64,000 nt of DNA from Pseudarthrobacter sp. C4D7 (GTDB taxonomy: Bacteria; Actinomycetota; Actinomycetes; Actinomycetales; Micrococcaceae): assembly GCF_013359725.1 (NCBI RefSeq), contig NZ_JABFMW010000001.1:310001-374000 (forward strand), read 5' to 3'. Within the stretch, counting starts at the first letter, position 1. Each line of letters opens with the position of its first letter. Below are positions 19,984 through 28,405 of this stretch, in pieces. The notes beneath the pieces are model-generated. The model had not been told where the DNA came from. It was given only the letters and a program-made list of their open reading frames with translations, and did no database searches. The position numbers and the translations under genes were made by a program.

Positions 19984-21843
19984 ATGTCCCAACCGCGCCA
20001 TCCGGCGGAACTGACCCCCAAACGCGACCCGCAGAAGCGCCTCGCCCTGCGCCCCTATGCCAAGGCGGTTGCGCAGGTGCTCAGGGTGAGCTTCCGTGCC
20101 TCCCCGGGCGCCGTGGTCATGAAGGTGCTCGGGTCCCTGATCTCCGCTGTGTTGCCGCTGGTCACCACTTTCTACGCGTCCCTGACCACGACGGCATTGG
20201 CGGCAGCCTATGCGGGGGACGCCGAGGCGGGGCGCCTTGCCATCCTTTACGTCATCGTTACGGCCGCGCTGGGCCTGTTCTGGGGCGCCTTCAACAGCGT
20301 GGACCGCTACATCCAGCAGCTGATGAGTTTCAAAGTAGGCGCCATCGTGGGGGACCAGATGTATGAGCGCTTCCTGTCCCTGGAATTCTGGCGCTACGAC
20401 GACAAAGAAACCGTGGACCTCTATGACCGCGCCAAACGGTTCTCCGACTCCTATGCCCGCGTGCTGGACAGGATTGCCGCGATTTTTACCCAGCTGGTCT
20501 CGGTCGTCCTGGCTGTGGGCGCGCTGCTGCTGGTCAGCTGGTGGATCGCCGTCATCGTCCTGGTGGCCATCGTGCCCAGCGTCTACCTGCAGTTCAAGCT
20601 GTCGAGGGAACAGATTGCGCACTGGAACACGCAGGTGGACTCCCGCCGCCAGCGCCGCATGATTGAAACCAACCTCCTCCGCCCCCAGCACATCGCCGAG
20701 ATGCGGCTGTACGGCATCGTTGGCTTCCTGATGGATTTGCGGTCCCGCCTCCGGGACGCCGACGAACGGCGGCGGCTTGATTACCAGCGCCGATACATCC
20801 CCAAGCAGCTCGCCGCAGACGCACTGCAGTACGGCGCGGAAGTGGTGTCATTGATCTGGGTGGTGGGCCAGATCATCGCCCGGGCGGCCCCGGTGGGCCA
20901 GTTCCTCTACGTCCAGCAGATCGTCAGCCGTGCCCTCTCCACGGCCAACAACCTGGTGTCCTCGCTCAGTTCCATTGATGAAGACCTGGCCAACCTGAAG
21001 GACTACGAGCTGTTCATGGCCATGCCCGTGCACTCCGAGCATGCCCCACCCCTCCAGGAGGCCCCACGGGAAGTGGAACTGAAAGACATCCGCTTCACGT
21101 ACACCGGCAGCGACATCGAAGTCATCAGGGGCATCAGCCTGACCATCCGACAGGGACAGCACATCGCCATCGTGGGGGAAAACGGCGCAGGCAAGTCCAC
21201 GCTGATCCGGATCCTCGCCGGGCTGTACCGGCCTGATTCGGGACAGGTGCTGCTCGACGGCGTGGACCTCGCCGCCGTCGACGTCACCTCATGGCACCGA
21301 CACCTGGCCGTGCTCAGCCAGGAATTCCTGAAGTACGAGTTCGCCACGGCGGCCGAGAACATCTACTTCGGTGACGTCGACTCACCTCGGGACGATTCCC
21401 GCGTCCGCAAGGCTGCCGCCGACGCCGAGGCGCTCGACTTCATCAACAAACTGCCCAACGGCCTGGACAACCACGTCAGCAACTGGATGGAAGATCCACG
21501 CGGCCGGAAGGGCAGCGGTTTGTCCGGTGGCCAGTGGCAGCGCCTGGCCATGGCAAGAAACTTCTACCGGGACGCGTCCTTCATGGTGATGGATGAACCC
21601 ACGTCCGCCATTGATGCCCTCGCCGAGCACCGCATCTTCACCCGCCTGTTCGCGGACCGCAGCAGCACCATCATCGCCATCAGCCACCGGCTCGCCACCA
21701 TCGAGAAGGCGGATGTTGTCTACATGCTGGAGGACGGCCGCATCGTGGAGCAGGGCACGCACAAGGAACTGGTTGCCCTGCGCGGCAGGTACTACCGGAT
21801 GTTCGAGTCGCAGCTGACCGTGGAGGAGCCGTCGGAAACCTAG
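19984..21843 (+). CDS. ABC exporter half-transporter (fused permease and ATPase)
   Basis: 619 residues. An N-terminal membrane domain with about six helices (residues 45-335) is followed by a nucleotide-binding domain with Walker A GENGAGKST, the signature SGLSGGQWQRLA and Walker B ASFMVMDEPTSAID plus the switch histidine in ISHRL. It should work as a homodimer or with an unseen partner. The permease is of the lipid/peptide exporter fold but the substrate is unknown. No maturation or bacteriocin genes lie beside it. Confidence 0.92.
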   Translation: MSQPRHPAELTPKRDPQKRLALRPYAKAVAQVLRVSFRASPGAVVMKVLGSLISAVLPLVTTFYASLTTTALAAAYAGDAEAGRLAILYVIVTAALGLFWGAFNSVDRYIQQLMSFKVGAIVGDQMYERFLSLEFWRYDDKETVDLYDRAKRFSDSYARVLDRIAAIFTQLVSVVLAVGALLLVSWWIAVIVLVAIVPSVYLQFKLSREQIAHWNTQVDSRRQRRMIETNLLRPQHIAEMRLYGIVGFLMDLRSRLRDADERRRLDYQRRYIPKQLAADALQYGAEVVSLIWVVGQIIARAAPVGQFLYVQQIVSRALSTANNLVSSLSSIDEDLANLKDYELFMAMPVHSEHAPPLQEAPREVELKDIRFTYTGSDIEVIRGISLTIRQGQHIAIVGENGAGKSTLIRILAGLYRPDSGQVLLDGVDLAAVDVTSWHRHLAVLSQEFLKYEFATAAENIYFGDVDSPRDDSRVRKAAADAEALDFINKLPNGLDNHVSNWMEDPRGRKGSGLSGGQWQRLAMARNFYRDASFMVMDEPTSAIDALAEHRIFTRLFADRSSTIIAISHRLATIEKADVVYMLEDGRIVEQGTHKELVALRGRYYRMFESQLTVEEPSET

Positions 21844-22445
21844 GTTTCCCTCACCGTGGTGCGCACCTTCGCCACGCTGGGCCGTGGCGGGACGCTGCTG
21901 AACCCGAACGTCACGGCGGGTTGGATCGGGGCCAGGGTGCCGGCGTCGGAGCCTTCCCAGCTGACGACGGCGGAGGTTATGTGGTGGAGGTCGGTCACCC
22001 CGTAAAACTCCGCCCTTCCACTTCCGGCAGTTCCATACGTTTGGGCACCGGGTGCTGCGAGGGAAGCGACTGGATTGACCGCAGCGAGCCACCGGGGATG
22101 GACGGCGACGCGCCGGGGCACTGCCCGCAGCGCTGTTCCCAGCAAGGTCCTGGCTCCCGTGACCGCCCGGACTGCCAGCGGGCCGGCGTCGACATGCAAC
22201 AGCCCGTCCGCCAACCGTGCCCGGACATCCGCCACGCGCACCTCGTCGAAGCTGTACGTGGCTGCGATGAAACCGGCGACGTCGGCTGTGGGTGCCAGCA
22301 GCACGCGATGCCCGGACGGTTGCTGCACCATCACGTCGGCGAACGATCCAAAGGGGGACTCCTGCCACACGCCCACCACGGCGCGCAGCCCGGAGGCAGT
22401 GCCGATGCCGGCGATGTGCCCGTCGAAAATCCAGTCTCTGCCCAT
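21840..22445 (-). CDS. Conserved actinobacterial protein of unknown function
   Basis: 201 residues beginning MGRDWIFDGHIAGIGTASGLR. It looks soluble and beta-rich, with SPFGSFADVMVQQPSGHRVLLAP, ADGLLHVDAGPLAVRAVTG and a C-terminal VTFGFSSVPPRPSVAKV. No catalytic motif is visible and I cannot name a domain. ATG 22445 is preferred over the longer frame because TACAGT lies 6 nt upstream. It overlaps the end of the ABC exporter gene by 4 bp, tail to tail. Confidence 0.7.
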   Translation of the reverse strand: MGRDWIFDGHIAGIGTASGLRAVVGVWQESPFGSFADVMVQQPSGHRVLLAPTADVAGFIAATYSFDEVRVADVRARLADGLLHVDAGPLAVRAVTGARTLLGTALRAVPRRVAVHPRWLAAVNPVASLAAPGAQTYGTAGSGRAEFYGVTDLHHITSAVVSWEGSDAGTLAPIQPAVTFGFSSVPPRPSVAKVRTTVRET

Positions 22446-22451
22446 CACGCC

Positions 22452-22457
22452 ACTGTA
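22452..22457 (-). promoter_or_regulatory. -10 box of the 201-residue hypothetical gene
   Basis: TACAGT on the minus strand, 6 nt before ATG 22445. Confidence 0.4.
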
Positions 22458-22473
22458 GCGGGGAGCGTCCGCC

Positions 22474-23121
22474 TCACAGCGGCCCGTACGCCGCGTTGCC
22501 ATGGGGGTCGCGCCAGCCGGCCAGGTCCTCCTCGACTGCCCTCCGAAGCCCTGGGTTGTTCTGCACCCGCAGGCGGAACGACTGCCGGGCCCGGCCCATG
22601 ACCGTGGCCGGGACGATGATGCACGCGGTCAGGAGGGCCAGCGTCAGTACGTAGCTACCCACCAGGACGGTGACCTCACCGGCGCCCTTCGAAGCGGCAG
22701 AGGGCAGGGTGGGAAAAAGGAACGCGCCGACAATGGCCGCCAGGAACGACACCATGCCGATGCCTCCGCGGGCAGATCCGGGGCCACGGGTGATCAGGAC
22801 CTTGTCGGTCTTGGGCAGGATGGATCGGACCCGATTCCACCCGAAGAGGCCCAACAGCGTGAGGACGGCACCCAGCGGGACAAGGATGAGCGCTGTCGCG
22901 GGGTTCCCCGACAAGACGGAGAAGAACGCGCCCGCCAGGGCCAGGACCGGTCCGCCGGCGATCGCCCCGCTCCAGCCGGCAGCCAGGGCGCCTTGGTCAT
23001 CCGCCAGCTGGCGCAGCCGGGACGGGGCCTCCGGTGGGCTGACCCGGGCCAGTTCGGGGGAAAGCCAATGGTCCAGCGGGTGGACAGGTGCGTCGGCGGG
23101 AAAAGGAATGGAATGCGTCAT
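22474..23121 (-). CDS. Four-helix membrane protein of unknown function
   Basis: 215 residues. A soluble N-terminus rich in Pro (PADAPVHPLDHWLSPELARVSPPEAPSRL) leads to two pairs of hydrophobic helices (about 50-95 and 118-170), and a basic C-terminal tail that includes VMGRARQSFRLRVQNNPGLRRAVEEDLAGWRD. No family is recognised. It reads toward the preceding hypothetical gene and diverges from guaB3. Confidence 0.7.
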   Translation of the reverse strand: MTHSIPFPADAPVHPLDHWLSPELARVSPPEAPSRLRQLADDQGALAAGWSGAIAGGPVLALAGAFFSVLSGNPATALILVPLGAVLTLLGLFGWNRVRSILPKTDKVLITRGPGSARGGIGMVSFLAAIVGAFLFPTLPSAASKGAGEVTVLVGSYVLTLALLTACIIVPATVMGRARQSFRLRVQNNPGLRRAVEEDLAGWRDPHGNAAYGPL

Positions 23122-23270
23122 AAGGGAGGGAAACCCAATCGTGAAGTCCGGTCACGGGAGCAATCACGTAAATGCCCCTGGCCAAGGCTACGCGCCAGCT
23201 TCGCACCGCCGCCACGGGCAGGGCTGCATGTCGGGACCCGGCCCAGGCAAAGCCACCGAAGCCACTGGGA

Positions 23271-23276
23271 TAACCT
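23271..23276 (+). promoter_or_regulatory. -10 box of the GuaB3-type gene
   Basis: TAACCT ends 6 nt before GTG 23283. Confidence 0.45.
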
Positions 23277-23282
23277 AGAGCA

Positions 23283-24419
23283 GTGACTTATGAGATCGAG
23301 ATCGGCCGTGGCAAGCGTGGGCGTCGTGCCTACTCCCTGGATGACATTGCAATCGTCCCCAACCGTCGTACCCGCGACCCCAAGGACGTCTCCGTCTCGT
23401 GGCAGATTGACGCCTACCAGTTCGACATGCCCGTGATCGCAGCTCCGATGGACTCGGCCATGTCTCCAGCCACCGCCATTGCCCTTGGCAAGCTGGGCGG
23501 CCTTGGCGTCCTGGACCTGGAAGGCCTCTGGACCCGGTATGAGGATCCGCAGGCAGTCCTTGACGAAATTGCGGCCCTGGAGGACGAGACCAACAGCCCC
23601 GCCGTGACCGGACGGATGCAGGAGCTGTACCGGGCACCCATCCAGCCTGAACTCATCACCTCCCGCCTGGCGGAAATCCGCGAGGCCGGGGTCACCGTGG
23701 CCGGGTCCCTGACCCCGCAGCGCACCCAGGAGCACTACAAAACGGTGCTGGCGGCCGGCGTCGACATCTTCGTCATCCGCGGCACCACTGTCTCTGCCGA
23801 GCACGTTTCCAAGGACCACGAACCGCTGAACCTCAAGCAGTTCATCTACGAACTCGACGTCCCCGTCATCGTCGGCGGTGCGGCCGGCTACACCCCCGCC
23901 CTGCACCTCATGCGCACCGGCGCGGCCGGCGTCCTGGTGGGCTTCGGCGGCGGCGCCACCACCACCACCCGCCGCGCACTGGGCATCCACTCGCCCATGG
24001 CCTCCGCCATTTCCGACGTCGCCGCGGCCCGCCGCGACTACATGGACGAGTCCGGCGGCCGGTACGTCCACGTGATTGCCGACGGCGGCATGGGAACCTC
24101 CGGTGACATCGTCAAGGCGATCGCCATGGGCGCCGACGCCGTCATGCTGGGCAGCGCCCTGGCCAGGGCAGAAGAAGCACCCGGCAAGGGCTGGCACTGG
24201 GGCCAGGAGGCCCACCACACGGAACTGCCGCGCGGCGACCGCGCCAATGTTGGCACCGTCGGCCCGCTGGAGGAAGTCCTCTTCGGACCAGGCCACCACA
24301 CCAACGGCACATCCAACCTCATTGGCGCCCTGCGCCGTTCCATGGCCACCACGGGTTATTCGGACCTGAAGGAATTCCAGCGGGTCGACGTCGTGGTTTC
24401 GCCGTACGCGGGTAACTGA
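23283..24419 (+). CDS. GuaB3-family IMP dehydrogenase-related protein
   Basis: 378-residue TIM-barrel paralogue of IMP dehydrogenase found alongside guaB in Actinobacteria. It starts YEIEIGRGKRGRRAYSLDDIAIVPNRRTRDP and keeps AAPMDSAMSP and the phosphate loop ADGGMGTSGDIVKAIAMGADAVMLGS, but lacks the CBS domains and the GSICTT catalytic-cysteine loop of guaB; a different loop with AAGYTPALHLMRTGAAGVLVGFGGG stands in its place. It may act as a GMP reductase-like or regulatory enzyme; its activity should not be assumed to be IMP dehydrogenation. Confidence 0.93.
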   Translation: MTYEIEIGRGKRGRRAYSLDDIAIVPNRRTRDPKDVSVSWQIDAYQFDMPVIAAPMDSAMSPATAIALGKLGGLGVLDLEGLWTRYEDPQAVLDEIAALEDETNSPAVTGRMQELYRAPIQPELITSRLAEIREAGVTVAGSLTPQRTQEHYKTVLAAGVDIFVIRGTTVSAEHVSKDHEPLNLKQFIYELDVPVIVGGAAGYTPALHLMRTGAAGVLVGFGGGATTTTRRALGIHSPMASAISDVAAARRDYMDESGGRYVHVIADGGMGTSGDIVKAIAMGADAVMLGSALARAEEAPGKGWHWGQEAHHTELPRGDRANVGTVGPLEEVLFGPGHHTNGTSNLIGALRRSMATTGYSDLKEFQRVDVVVSPYAGN

Positions 24420-24426
24420 CCTGCCG

Positions 24427-24464
24427 GGGCAGGGCGGGACGGCCGGCGCCGGCCCGCCCTGCCC
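24427..24464 (+). terminator. Hairpin after guaB3
   Basis: A perfect 12-bp GC stem (24427-24438 with 24453-24464) whose loop itself holds the palindrome CCGGCGCCGG. There is no T-tract. Confidence 0.65.
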
Positions 24465-24527
24465 AAAGCACGCCACGAGCAAGTAGTGTGGGTTTACTAC
24501 CGGCACTAGAGGCACTGGAGGCGTTCA

Positions 24528-26267
24528 ATGAAGAGTGTTCCTGTAAACGGCGGGGTCCTTGGCCCCGAGGCCAGGGAAGCATCCATCCAGCGGCTGCGCG
24601 CCACGACGGAACCCGGCCAGGAACTGGACATCCTGATTGTGGGCGGCGGCATCGTCGGCACGGGGGCGGCGCTTGACGCCGTGACCCGGGGCTTGAGCGT
24701 TGGCATCGTCGAGGCCAGCGACTGGGCGGCAGGCACGTCGTCACGCTCTTCCAAACTCATCCACGGCGGCTTGCGCTACCTGGAAATGCTCGACTTCGCC
24801 CTGGTCAAGGAGGCACTGCAGGAACGCGGTCTGCTCCTCTCCGAGATTGCCCCCCACCTGGCCCGGCCGGTGCCATTCCTGTATCCGCTCACCAAGCCGT
24901 TTATCGAACGCCCCTACGTGGGCGCCGGCATCGCCCTCTATGACGCCATGTCAGTCTCCGCCGGCCACAGCCGCGGCGTCCCGTTCCACAAGCACCTCAG
25001 CCGCCGGGGAACCCTCCGGGCCGCCCCCAGCCTCAAGAACGACGCCTTCGTAGGGTCCATCCGGTACTACGACGGCCAGGTGGATGACGCCAAGTACTGC
25101 GCCAACCTGATTCGCACCGCCGCGTACTACGGCGCCCATGCCCTGAACCAGATGAAGGTGGTGGATTTCCTCCGCGAAGGCGAACGCGTGGTGGGCGCCA
25201 AGGTGGAAAACCGCGAGGACGGGACGCAGTTCAACGTCCGCGCCAAGCAGGTCATCAACGCCACCGGAGTGTGGACCGACGAAACCCAGGCCATGGTGAC
25301 CGACCGCGGCCAGCTCAAGGTCCGCGCCTCCAAGGGCATCCACCTGGTGGTTCCCCGCGACCGCTTCCAGTCCACGGTGGGCCTGATCCTGCGCACCGAG
25401 AAGTCAGTGCTGTTCGTCATCCCCTGGGGACGGCACTGGATCATCGGCACCACCGATACCGACTGGCACCTGGACAAAGCCCACCCCGCCGCTTCCAGCA
25501 AGGACATCGACTACGTCCTGGAACACGTCAACCAGGTGCTCAAGCGGCCCCTCACCCGGGAAGACGTCGAAGGCGTCTACGCGGGGCTCCGCCCGCTGCT
25601 GGCAGGCGAAAACGACTCCACCGCAAAGCTGTCCCGCGAGCACGTGGTGGCGCATCCCGTCCCCGGGCTGGTGGTCGTGGCAGGGGGGAAGTGGACCACC
25701 TACCGGGTCATGGCCAAGGACGCCGTGGATGAGGCCACCCGCACCATGGACGAACGCGTCCCGCCAAGCTGCACCGAAACCATCCCGCTCCTGGGTGCCA
25801 GCGGCTTCCGGGCCGCCTGGAACCGCCGCAACCGCACCGCCGAGGAATCCGGGGTCCACGTGGCACGGATCGAGCACCTGCTCAACCGGTACGGATCCAT
25901 GACTCCCGAGGTCCTGGACATCATCAAGCAGAACCCGGAGCTGGCAGAGCCGCTTCCCGGCGCGGACGACTACCTGCAGGCCGAAGCCGTCTACGCCGCA
26001 AGCCATGAGGGTGCCCGCCATGTCCAGGACGTCCTGACCCGGCGCACAAGGATTTCCATCGAAGCCTGGGACCGCGGCGTGTCCGCCGCCCCGGTTGTCG
26101 CTAAACTAATGGGTGACGTCCTTGGCTGGAGTGACACGCAGCGTGAAAACGAAGTCCGCCACTACCTTGCCCGCGTGGAGGCCGAACGCCTTAGCCAGCA
26201 ACAGCCGGACGACGAATCCGCAGACGCCGCCCGCCTGGGCGCGGAAGATATCGTGCCCTTGCGTTGA
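24528..26267 (+). CDS. glpD: Glycerol-3-phosphate dehydrogenase, aerobic
   Basis: FAD enzyme that oxidises glycerol-3-phosphate to dihydroxyacetone phosphate and passes electrons to quinone at the inner membrane. 579 residues with the dinucleotide fold DILIVGGGIVGTGAALDAV, the FAD-site GTSSRSSKLIHGGLRYLEM, VINATGVWTD and the C-terminal GGKWTTYRVMAKDAVD. GGAGG lies 6 nt before ATG 24528. No glpF or glpK is adjacent; a PTS IIA gene follows 38 bp later and may be cotranscribed. Confidence 0.95.
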   Translation: MKSVPVNGGVLGPEAREASIQRLRATTEPGQELDILIVGGGIVGTGAALDAVTRGLSVGIVEASDWAAGTSSRSSKLIHGGLRYLEMLDFALVKEALQERGLLLSEIAPHLARPVPFLYPLTKPFIERPYVGAGIALYDAMSVSAGHSRGVPFHKHLSRRGTLRAAPSLKNDAFVGSIRYYDGQVDDAKYCANLIRTAAYYGAHALNQMKVVDFLREGERVVGAKVENREDGTQFNVRAKQVINATGVWTDETQAMVTDRGQLKVRASKGIHLVVPRDRFQSTVGLILRTEKSVLFVIPWGRHWIIGTTDTDWHLDKAHPAASSKDIDYVLEHVNQVLKRPLTREDVEGVYAGLRPLLAGENDSTAKLSREHVVAHPVPGLVVVAGGKWTTYRVMAKDAVDEATRTMDERVPPSCTETIPLLGASGFRAAWNRRNRTAEESGVHVARIEHLLNRYGSMTPEVLDIIKQNPELAEPLPGADDYLQAEAVYAASHEGARHVQDVLTRRTRISIEAWDRGVSAAPVVAKLMGDVLGWSDTQRENEVRHYLARVEAERLSQQQPDDESADAARLGAEDIVPLR

Positions 26268-26305
26268 GGGGCCGTTTGCCCCACTGCTGACCGAAGGGAA
26301 ACGCC

Positions 26306-26794
26306 TTGGCGGAACCACTGGACCCGTATGACGCCCACCTGACCACCGCTGACATGGTGATCCTGGAAATGGAGGCGAAGGACAAGACCGACGCCACCAA
26401 CCAGTTGGCAGAGCGGCTCCACGCTGCCGGGCGCATCTCGGATCTTGACGGGTTCATGAAGAACGTGAACGCCCGGGAGCACCAGCTGGCCACAGGTCTC
26501 CCGGGCGGCGTCGGGCTGCCGCACGCGCGCAGCGAATTCGTCTCCCAGACCTCCATCGCGGTCGGTATCACCAAATATGGCCACGCCCTGGACTTTGGGG
26601 CCGCCGACGGGCCGGCCACCGTCATCCTGCTGATCGCCACCCCGGCGAGCTCTTTCTCCGACCACCTTGAGGTCCTGGCTACCCTGGCCCGGTCGCTGTC
26701 CAAGGAATCATTCCGGGAATCGCTGCGGCGCGCCTACGACGCCGAAGTGATTGCCGAGCTCATCAACTCTAGCCTGGTGTTCTTCGACCACTAG
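26306..26794 (+). CDS. PTS sugar transporter subunit IIA (fructose/mannitol type)
   Basis: 162-residue phosphocarrier of the EIIA-Fru/Mtl superfamily. The predicted phospho-histidine lies in GGVGLPHARSEFV (about residue 72), with FGAADGPATVILLIATPA and HLEVLATLARSLS following as in family members. It begins at TTG 26306 after GAAGGGA. No IIB or IIC is nearby, so it either serves a distant fructose permease or acts as a regulator. Confidence 0.9.
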   Translation: MAEPLDPYDAHLTTADMVILEMEAKDKTDATNQLAERLHAAGRISDLDGFMKNVNAREHQLATGLPGGVGLPHARSEFVSQTSIAVGITKYGHALDFGAADGPATVILLIATPASSFSDHLEVLATLARSLSKESFRESLRRAYDAEVIAELINSSLVFFDH

Positions 26795-26861
26795 TCAGGT
26801 ACCCGGGATGGACTCCATGACCGGGAACCACGGCGTTTAGTTGTTCTACAGAAGTACGAAG

Positions 26862-26867
26862 TACGGT
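26862..26867 (+). promoter_or_regulatory. -10 box of the SURF1 gene
   Basis: TACGGT ends 6 nt before GTG 26874. Just upstream is a short direct repeat, GAAGTAC twice at 26851-26863. Confidence 0.45.
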
Positions 26868-26873
26868 TAAGAC

Positions 26874-27794
26874 GTGTGGAAAACAGCCCTTAAGCCCCGA
26901 TGGATCGCAGGCTTTATTTTTGCGATCGCGCTCTCCGGGGTCTTCGTGCTGCTAAGCCAGTGGCAGTTCGGCCGCTCCACCCAACCCGAGGTTCCGGTCA
27001 ATCCCGCCACCGAACAGGTCCAGCCGCTCACCAGTACGCTGCAGCCGGGCGAATTCTTCCGCGGCAGTGTCGCGGACCAGATGGTCACGGCCCGGGGAAC
27101 ATACAGTCCCGACAAGCAGGTCCTGGTTCCGCGCAGGCTCCATGACGGAAAAGCCGGCTACTGGGTCGTTTCTGCCTTCGCGGTGGACGGTGCGCCGGTT
27201 CTGGCCGGAGCAGGCGCCTCACCCCAGACCTGGATCCCCGTGGCCCGCGGCTGGGTGTCGCAGCCCGGCGATGCGGCAGCACCGCCGTCGGGCCCTGTGG
27301 AACTGACCGGGCGGCTGCTGCCGTCCGAAGCGCCGGTAGCCGGCAAGGCAGCCAAAGCCGGTGAGGCTACGGCCGTCTCAGTGGCGGAACTCATCAACTA
27401 CTGGGAAGTCAGCAGCTACCCCGGCTTCGTATCCGCCACTGCGGAAGTGGTGGGCGGCCAGGACGTCAGTGCCGCAGCCATACCCGGCAAGCTCCTGCCC
27501 CTGGACATCGGCCCGCAGCCGCCGGCGCAGCAGATCAACTGGCTCAACCTGTTCTATTCCATCGAGTGGGTTGTCTTCGCCGGGTTCGCCCTCTTCATCT
27601 GGTGGCGGTTGGTCAAGGACGACTACCACCGGGACCTCGAGGAGGCGCTTGACGACGCCGACAGTGACGGCGGCGACGGCCATGACGGACAGCCCCAGCC
27701 TCCACAGCAGGCCGAACACGAGCACACTGACCAGCACCAGCAGCCTGACCAGCACCAGCAGCCTGACCAGCACCAGCAGAAGGTACAGCCATGA
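26874..27794 (+). CDS. SURF1-family cytochrome oxidase assembly protein
   Basis: 306-residue membrane protein needed for maturation of the aa3-type cytochrome c oxidase. It has the SURF1 layout: an N-terminal helix (about 10-29, ending QWQFGR), a large external domain with GTYSPDKQVLVPRR and WIPVARGWV, and a C-terminal helix at about 225-243 after QQINWLNLFYSIEWV. The C-terminal tail is a Gln/His/Asp-rich repeat of the 18-bp array below. It overlaps the DUF3817 gene by 4 bp. Confidence 0.92.
   Translation: MWKTALKPRWIAGFIFAIALSGVFVLLSQWQFGRSTQPEVPVNPATEQVQPLTSTLQPGEFFRGSVADQMVTARGTYSPDKQVLVPRRLHDGKAGYWVVSAFAVDGAPVLAGAGASPQTWIPVARGWVSQPGDAAAPPSGPVELTGRLLPSEAPVAGKAAKAGEATAVSVAELINYWEVSSYPGFVSATAEVVGGQDVSAAAIPGKLLPLDIGPQPPAQQINWLNLFYSIEWVVFAGFALFIWWRLVKDDYHRDLEEALDDADSDGGDGHDGQPQPPQQAEHEHTDQHQQPDQHQQPDQHQQKVQP
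27728..27779 (+). repeat. 18-bp tandem repeat, 2.9 copies
   Basis: Identical 18-bp units at 27728-27745 and 27746-27763 and a 16-bp partial unit at 27764-27779, in frame, encode DQHQQP repeats at the end of SURF1. The exact identity suggests recent, unstable expansion. Confidence 0.9.
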
Positions 27795-28294
27795 TTGATC
27801 CGAAACCGGCCACCCCCTCACAGGCATCGGGCAAGACCTCCGGGAAGAAACGGCGCTTCGGCGGCACTGAGGCCCAGATCCGGTCTGCCTTGAAGTTTTA
27901 CAAGGTGATGGCGTACCTCACCGGCACCATGCTCCTTCTGTTGTGCGCTGAACTCGTGGCACGGTACGGCTTCGGGCAGTACCTGTTCGCCGGCGGGACC
28001 AACGCAGTGACCGGCCAGCCGTTCGGCCTGGGCTTCGCCGACGCGGAACCGCCGGGCGTGCTCAACGGCATGAACGTCTCCGTAACGGTCCTGATCGTGC
28101 ACGGCTGGATGTACGTGGTCTACCTGATTTCCAACTTCCGGCTGTGGTCCCTGATGCGCTGGCCGTTCCTGAAACTCGTGCTGCTGGCACTGGGCGGGGT
28201 GGTGCCGTTCCTGTCCTTCATCGTCGAGAAGAAATTCCACGCCGAGGTTGAGGCCGAGCTGGTCGCCAACCCGCAGGCCCCCCAGCGCTACTGA
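27791..28294 (+). CDS. DUF3817 membrane protein
   Basis: 167 residues with three to four helices: FYKVMAYLTGTMLLLLCAELVARYGF (about 37-62), VSVTVLIVHGWMYVVYLISNFRLW (about 97-120) and LKLVLLALGGVVPFLSFIVEKKFH (about 127-150). The HGxxYxxYL segment and the terminal FxxExK are typical of DUF3817. It is translationally coupled to SURF1, which suggests a respiratory-chain or membrane role; function unknown. Confidence 0.88.
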   Translation: MIDPKPATPSQASGKTSGKKRRFGGTEAQIRSALKFYKVMAYLTGTMLLLLCAELVARYGFGQYLFAGGTNAVTGQPFGLGFADAEPPGVLNGMNVSVTVLIVHGWMYVVYLISNFRLWSLMRWPFLKLVLLALGGVVPFLSFIVEKKFHAEVEAELVANPQAPQRY

Positions 28295-28393
28295 ACGCTG
28301 GGCCGGGCCTGGTGCCGGCGCGGCCACCCGCCGTCGAACGTCTGGTGCGTCACAGCGCGGCGTCTCAAGGTGCGCCGGTGCAAGGGCTCAAAG

Positions 28394-28399
28394 TAGGCT
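28394..28399 (+). promoter_or_regulatory. -10 box of guaA
   Basis: TAGGCT ends 6 nt before GTG 28406. Confidence 0.5.
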
Positions 28400-28405
28400 A
28401 GTGGG

